Shown here: piece after piece, positions 6,348-8,237 of the stretch
Layout of the letters: each line of letters opens with the position of its first letter
Numbering within the stretch: position 1 is the first letter of the stretch
Assembly (NCBI GenBank): GCA_027347805.1
Contig: DAIEQP010000340.1
Location: 1 to 8,237 of the forward strand
Source: Ignavibacteria bacterium
GTDB taxonomy: Bacteria > Bacteroidota > Ignavibacteria > Ignavibacteriales > Melioribacteraceae
Direction of reading: 5' to 3'
Length of the DNA: 8,237 nt
The notes under the pieces: model-generated
Told to the model about the DNA's origin: nothing
The model's database searches: none
What the model saw: only the letters and a program-made list of their open reading frames with translations
Program-made: the position numbers and the translations under genes

Positions 6348-6701
6348 TTGGAAAGCAATATATATTTCCAGTGCAATTCTGAGGAGCTGAATATCGCATC
6401 AATTGATACAGGAAATTCCCACTTTATTGTTTGTGGCAATTCCAATTGTAAATCCGTTTTTATAGTGGATTCATTAAATTCATCTGCAAATCCTAATTTT
6501 CTTTGCCCAAAGTGCGAAGAAGATTCTAAAACAAGCCATATAATTCAATGCAGAAGCTGTTTGACAATTCTTGGTATATATGAAACAGACAGCCTTGAAG
6601 AGCCAAACGTCTTCTATGCAGAAAAGTGCCATAATTGTTTTGGGACTTCTGAAGATGAAATGTTAATTCAACCGTTTTTATACCCCCGATTGATGCTATA
6701 A
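6348..6701 (+). CDS. Cysteine-pair (zinc-ribbon-like) hypothetical protein, 117 residues
   Basis: No family recognised. Eight cysteines fall in four pairs: C29-x4-C34, C53-P-K-C56, C68-R-S-C71 and C94-H-N-C97, with a lone C9. Two zinc-ribbon-like sites can be drawn by pairing them in order. There is no signal peptide or membrane helix, so it is probably a cytoplasmic zinc protein that might bind nucleic acid or protein. The start is unclear. TTG at 6348 is used here, no ATG or GTG occurs in frame upstream before the stop at 6306-6308, and no Shine-Dalgarno is visible. An ATT at 6315 is a remote alternative. It is divergent from the phosphomannomutase gene, with 86 bases between starts. The regular cysteine spacing argues that the frame is real. 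Confidence 0.65.
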   Translation: MESNIYFQCNSEELNIASIDTGNSHFIVCGNSNCKSVFIVDSLNSSANPNFLCPKCEEDSKTSHIIQCRSCLTILGIYETDSLEEPNVFYAEKCHNCFGTSEDEMLIQPFLYPRLML

Positions 6702-6741
6702 AAATTTTTTTCGTTAAAGGAACTTTCCATATTTCGTTAGC

Positions 6742-6764
6742 GTTATAACATTATATGTCATAAC
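6742..6764. promoter_or_regulatory. 23-bp inverted repeat, candidate operator of the yceI-marR operon
   Basis: The arms GTTATAACAT (6742-6751) and ATGTCATAAC (6755-6764) flank a TAT centre, with one mismatched pair out of ten. The repeat ends 37 bases before the YceI start codon, where a repressor could block the promoter. MarR proteins bind palindromes of about this size, and a MarR gene is second in the operon, so autoregulation is a reasonable inference. The repeat does not match the FNR core. No clear -10/-35 pair could be fixed; TATAAC and TATATG inside the palindrome could serve as -10. Confidence 0.55.
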
Positions 6765-6801
6765 AATAATTCAAATACAAATAAATAAAAGGAAGCTCCA
6801 A

Positions 6802-7383
6802 ATGAAAAAGATGTTATTCGCTCTAGTTATTGCTTTACTTACAACTACTGCATTTGCTCAAACAAAATGGAACATAGATAAATCTCATTCAAAAGTTCAA
6901 TTCTCTGTTTCCCACTTAGTTATTACCGATGTTACAGGTCAATTCAAAAGTTTTGATGCGAGCATTGAATCAACTAAAGAAGATTTCTCAGATGCTAAAA
7001 TCAATTTTAGTGTTGATGTAAATAGTATTTATACAGAGAATGATAAAAGAGATGGTCATCTTAAATCTGATGATTTCTTTAATGCAGAAAAATTTCCTAA
7101 GATGTCTTTTGTAGGAAAATCGATGAAAAAGGTCGGTAAAAACAAATTCAAACTCACCGGTGATTTTACAATTCGTGATGTAACAAAGCAAGTTACACTT
7201 GATGTAGTGTATAATGGTACAATTAAAGATCCGTGGGGAAATACAAAAGCTGGATTCAAAGTTACAGGATCATTAAACAGATTTGATTATAATCTTAAAT
7301 GGAATGTTTTAACTGAAGCCGGCGGTGCAGTAGTTGGTAAAACAGTTTACTTAACGGTTGATTTAGAATTAAATAAAGCATAA
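6802..7383 (+). CDS. yceI: YceI family periplasmic lipocalin-like protein
   Basis: Secreted protein of 193 residues. A Sec signal peptide (KK, a hydrophobic core, TAFA) is predicted to be cleaved after Ala19, leaving about 174 residues, normal for the family. The mature start KWNIDKSHSKVQFSVSHL matches the family's W-x-I-D-x-x-H-S opening. FDASI (52-56), a segment around residues 90-103 that includes FFNAEKFP, and a GDFTIRDVTKQV strand (125-136) follow. YceI proteins form an extended lipocalin-like barrel that binds polyprenyl or other long lipids; their physiological role is not settled, though some respond to stress or high pH. The ATG at 6802 has GGAAG (6791-6795) six bases upstream. Its TAA overlaps the MarR start (TAATG), so the two are translationally coupled and share the palindrome-bearing leader. 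A role in quinone or lipid handling here is speculation. Confidence 0.95.
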   Translation: MKKMLFALVIALLTTTAFAQTKWNIDKSHSKVQFSVSHLVITDVTGQFKSFDASIESTKEDFSDAKINFSVDVNSIYTENDKRDGHLKSDDFFNAEKFPKMSFVGKSMKKVGKNKFKLTGDFTIRDVTKQVTLDVVYNGTIKDPWGNTKAGFKVTGSLNRFDYNLKWNVLTEAGGAVVGKTVYLTVDLELNKA

Positions 7384-7850
7384 TGAAACTTGAAGAAGAA
7401 ATAAAACAATCAAGATTTAGAAATGAATTTCATAAGCTGGCTGTTAATATATTTTATACTAACAGCTGGCTGCTGAATTTACAGACTGAACTATTTAACA
7501 AGTTCGGTATTACTGGAAATCAGTTCAATATACTAAGAATTTTGCGCGGTCAGCATCCACGGCCTGCAACTGTGAACCTTTTGAAAGAGAGAATGGTTGA
7601 TAAAATGTCTGATGCTTCACGACTGGTGGAAAGACTGAGAGTAAAAGGACTGGTTAAAAGGGAGTTATCTGCGGATGATAGAAGAATGGTTGATGTAAAA
7701 ATCACAGAAAAAGGATTAGATCTTTTATCTCAGATTGATAAACTGAATAATGAATACGATTCATTTTTCTGTAACCTAAGCGAAAAAGAAGCAAAAAAAA
7801 TAAATGATCTTTTAGATAAAATGCGAGGATTGAACCAAACTAATCAGTAA
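7383..7850 (+). CDS. MarR-family transcriptional regulator
   Basis: Winged helix-turn-helix repressor of 155 residues, a typical MarR length. The N-terminal dimerisation helix (about 5-38) is followed by the DNA-binding domain (about 43-110). The recognition helix lies within KMSDASRLVERLRVKGLV (74-91), and the wing carries the conserved D-D-R-R (98-101). C-terminal helices (about 112-150) complete the dimer interface. The single Cys130 is far from the usual oxidant-sensing N-terminal cysteine of OhrR, so the OhrR-type peroxide mechanism is unlikely. The ligand is unknown. It starts inside the YceI stop codon (TAATG) and ends 19 bases before the CxxCH protein, so it most likely controls its own operon through the inverted repeat at 6742-6764 (inference). 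Confidence 0.94.
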   Translation: MKLEEEIKQSRFRNEFHKLAVNIFYTNSWLLNLQTELFNKFGITGNQFNILRILRGQHPRPATVNLLKERMVDKMSDASRLVERLRVKGLVKRELSADDRRMVDVKITEKGLDLLSQIDKLNNEYDSFFCNLSEKEAKKINDLLDKMRGLNQTNQ

Positions 7851-7869
7851 CTAAAACGAAAGGAAGGTT

Positions 7870-8237
7870 ATGAAGGGCTCAAGAATGTCTTCCATGGCTG
7901 CAATTATCATTGTAATTCTTTCAGGAAATTTATCTGCAAGTGAATTCAGGGTACAGCAAATCCCGAACGGGGCAAAATTTGGATGTTTAAACTGTCACAT
8001 AAGTTCAGCTGGTGGCGGTGCTAGAAATTCATTTGGACAGCTTGTAGAACAAAAATACCTTGATTCACAAGGAAATGTTAAATGGGGAGCAGCACTTGCC
8101 GCTGAAGATGCTGATAAAGATGGATTTACAAATGGTCAGGAACTACAGGATCCAGCAGGAACCTGGAAAGCCGGGCAAGCAAATCCTGGAAATTCTTCAC
8201 TTGTTACATTGCCGGGTAATTCTAACAGCAAACCAAC
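7870..8237 (+). CDS. Secreted protein with one CxxCH heme c motif and an EF-hand-like loop, partial
   Basis: The first 122 residues are visible with no stop before the window ends. A signal peptide (MKGSRMSS, hydrophobic AAIIIVIL, cleavage near Ala23) targets it to the periplasm or outside. The mature part holds GCLNCHISSAGGG, a single C-x2-C-H heme c attachment site, then DADKDGFTNGQEL, which fits a calcium loop (D-x-D-x-D-G ending in E). A Gly/Ser/Asn-rich segment follows to the edge, as in linkers before C-terminal sorting or adhesion domains. It is probably a mono-heme cytochrome-like electron carrier or a dockerin-like exported protein; the missing end would decide. The ATG at 7870 follows GAAAGGAAGG (7858-7867), with the AAGGA core five bases away. 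Later in-frame ATGs at residues 6 and 9 are possible. It is the third gene of the YceI-MarR operon. Confidence 0.85.
   Translation, partial: MKGSRMSSMAAIIIVILSGNLSASEFRVQQIPNGAKFGCLNCHISSAGGGARNSFGQLVEQKYLDSQGNVKWGAALAAEDADKDGFTNGQELQDPAGTWKAGQANPGNSSLVTLPGNSNSKP

Noticed and set aside
6262..6402. N-terminal extension of the phosphomannomutase to an upstream ATG at 6402
   Set aside because: The 47 extra residues have no family similarity, would overlap the divergent cysteine-pair gene, and GGGAG lies right before the ATG at 6261.
6701..6716. AAAAATTTTTTT after the cysteine-pair gene as a rho-independent terminator
   Set aside because: There is no GC stem in front of the T run; the self-complementarity comes only from A/T runs.

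Overview
The window comes from an AT-rich bacterial chromosome (roughly one third G+C by eye). Genes are tightly packed, Shine-Dalgarno sequences are mostly clear (AGGAG, AAGGA), and codon choice favours A/T endings. The gene set is a quinol-type NO reductase without a heme c subunit, a cysteine-free Crp/Fnr regulator, YceI, and a secreted CxxCH protein with an EF-hand-like loop. I infer the Bacteroidota/Ignavibacteriota (Chlorobi) neighbourhood, perhaps an Ignavibacteria-like organism. No rRNA or other marker gene is present, so this placement is tentative. I see no tRNA, rRNA, CRISPR array, transposase or other mobile element.

Region 1 (1-3369, minus strand) is a nitric-oxide module. Its operon reads leftwards from about 2347. 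It encodes a 152-residue four-helix membrane protein resembling a fragment of heme-copper oxidase subunit I, then a 2[4Fe-4S] ferredoxin, then a quinol-dependent NO reductase that runs off the left edge. Upstream, on the same strand, is a Crp/Fnr-family regulator. It has the FNR-type DNA-reading residues E-x-x-S-R but no cysteine, so it looks like a DNR/NnrR-type NO or redox sensor. The gap between the regulator and the operon holds a near-perfect FNR/DNR box, TTGAC-TTAA-GTCAG. It lies exactly where a class II activator site should be relative to a GATATT -10 element. A possible 52-residue protein of unknown function lies upstream of the regulator.

Region 2 (3449-6701) looks like housekeeping or miscellaneous functions. 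It holds a class-V PLP-dependent aminotransferase-fold enzyme (plus strand) and, convergent with it, a 72-residue hypothetical protein and a phosphomannomutase/phosphoglucomutase (minus strand). A nested inverted repeat sits at the convergent junction. Divergent from the mutase is a 117-residue cysteine-pair (zinc-ribbon-like) protein.

Region 3 (6702-8237, plus strand) is a compact operon: a secreted YceI lipocalin-like protein, a MarR-family regulator overlapping it by one base, and a secreted protein with one CxxCH heme c motif and an EF-hand-like loop, cut by the right edge. A 23-bp inverted repeat in front of the operon is a candidate operator.

The most interesting points are the NO-reductase operon with its two poorly understood partners and its well-positioned box, and the YceI-MarR-CxxCH operon with its palindrome.
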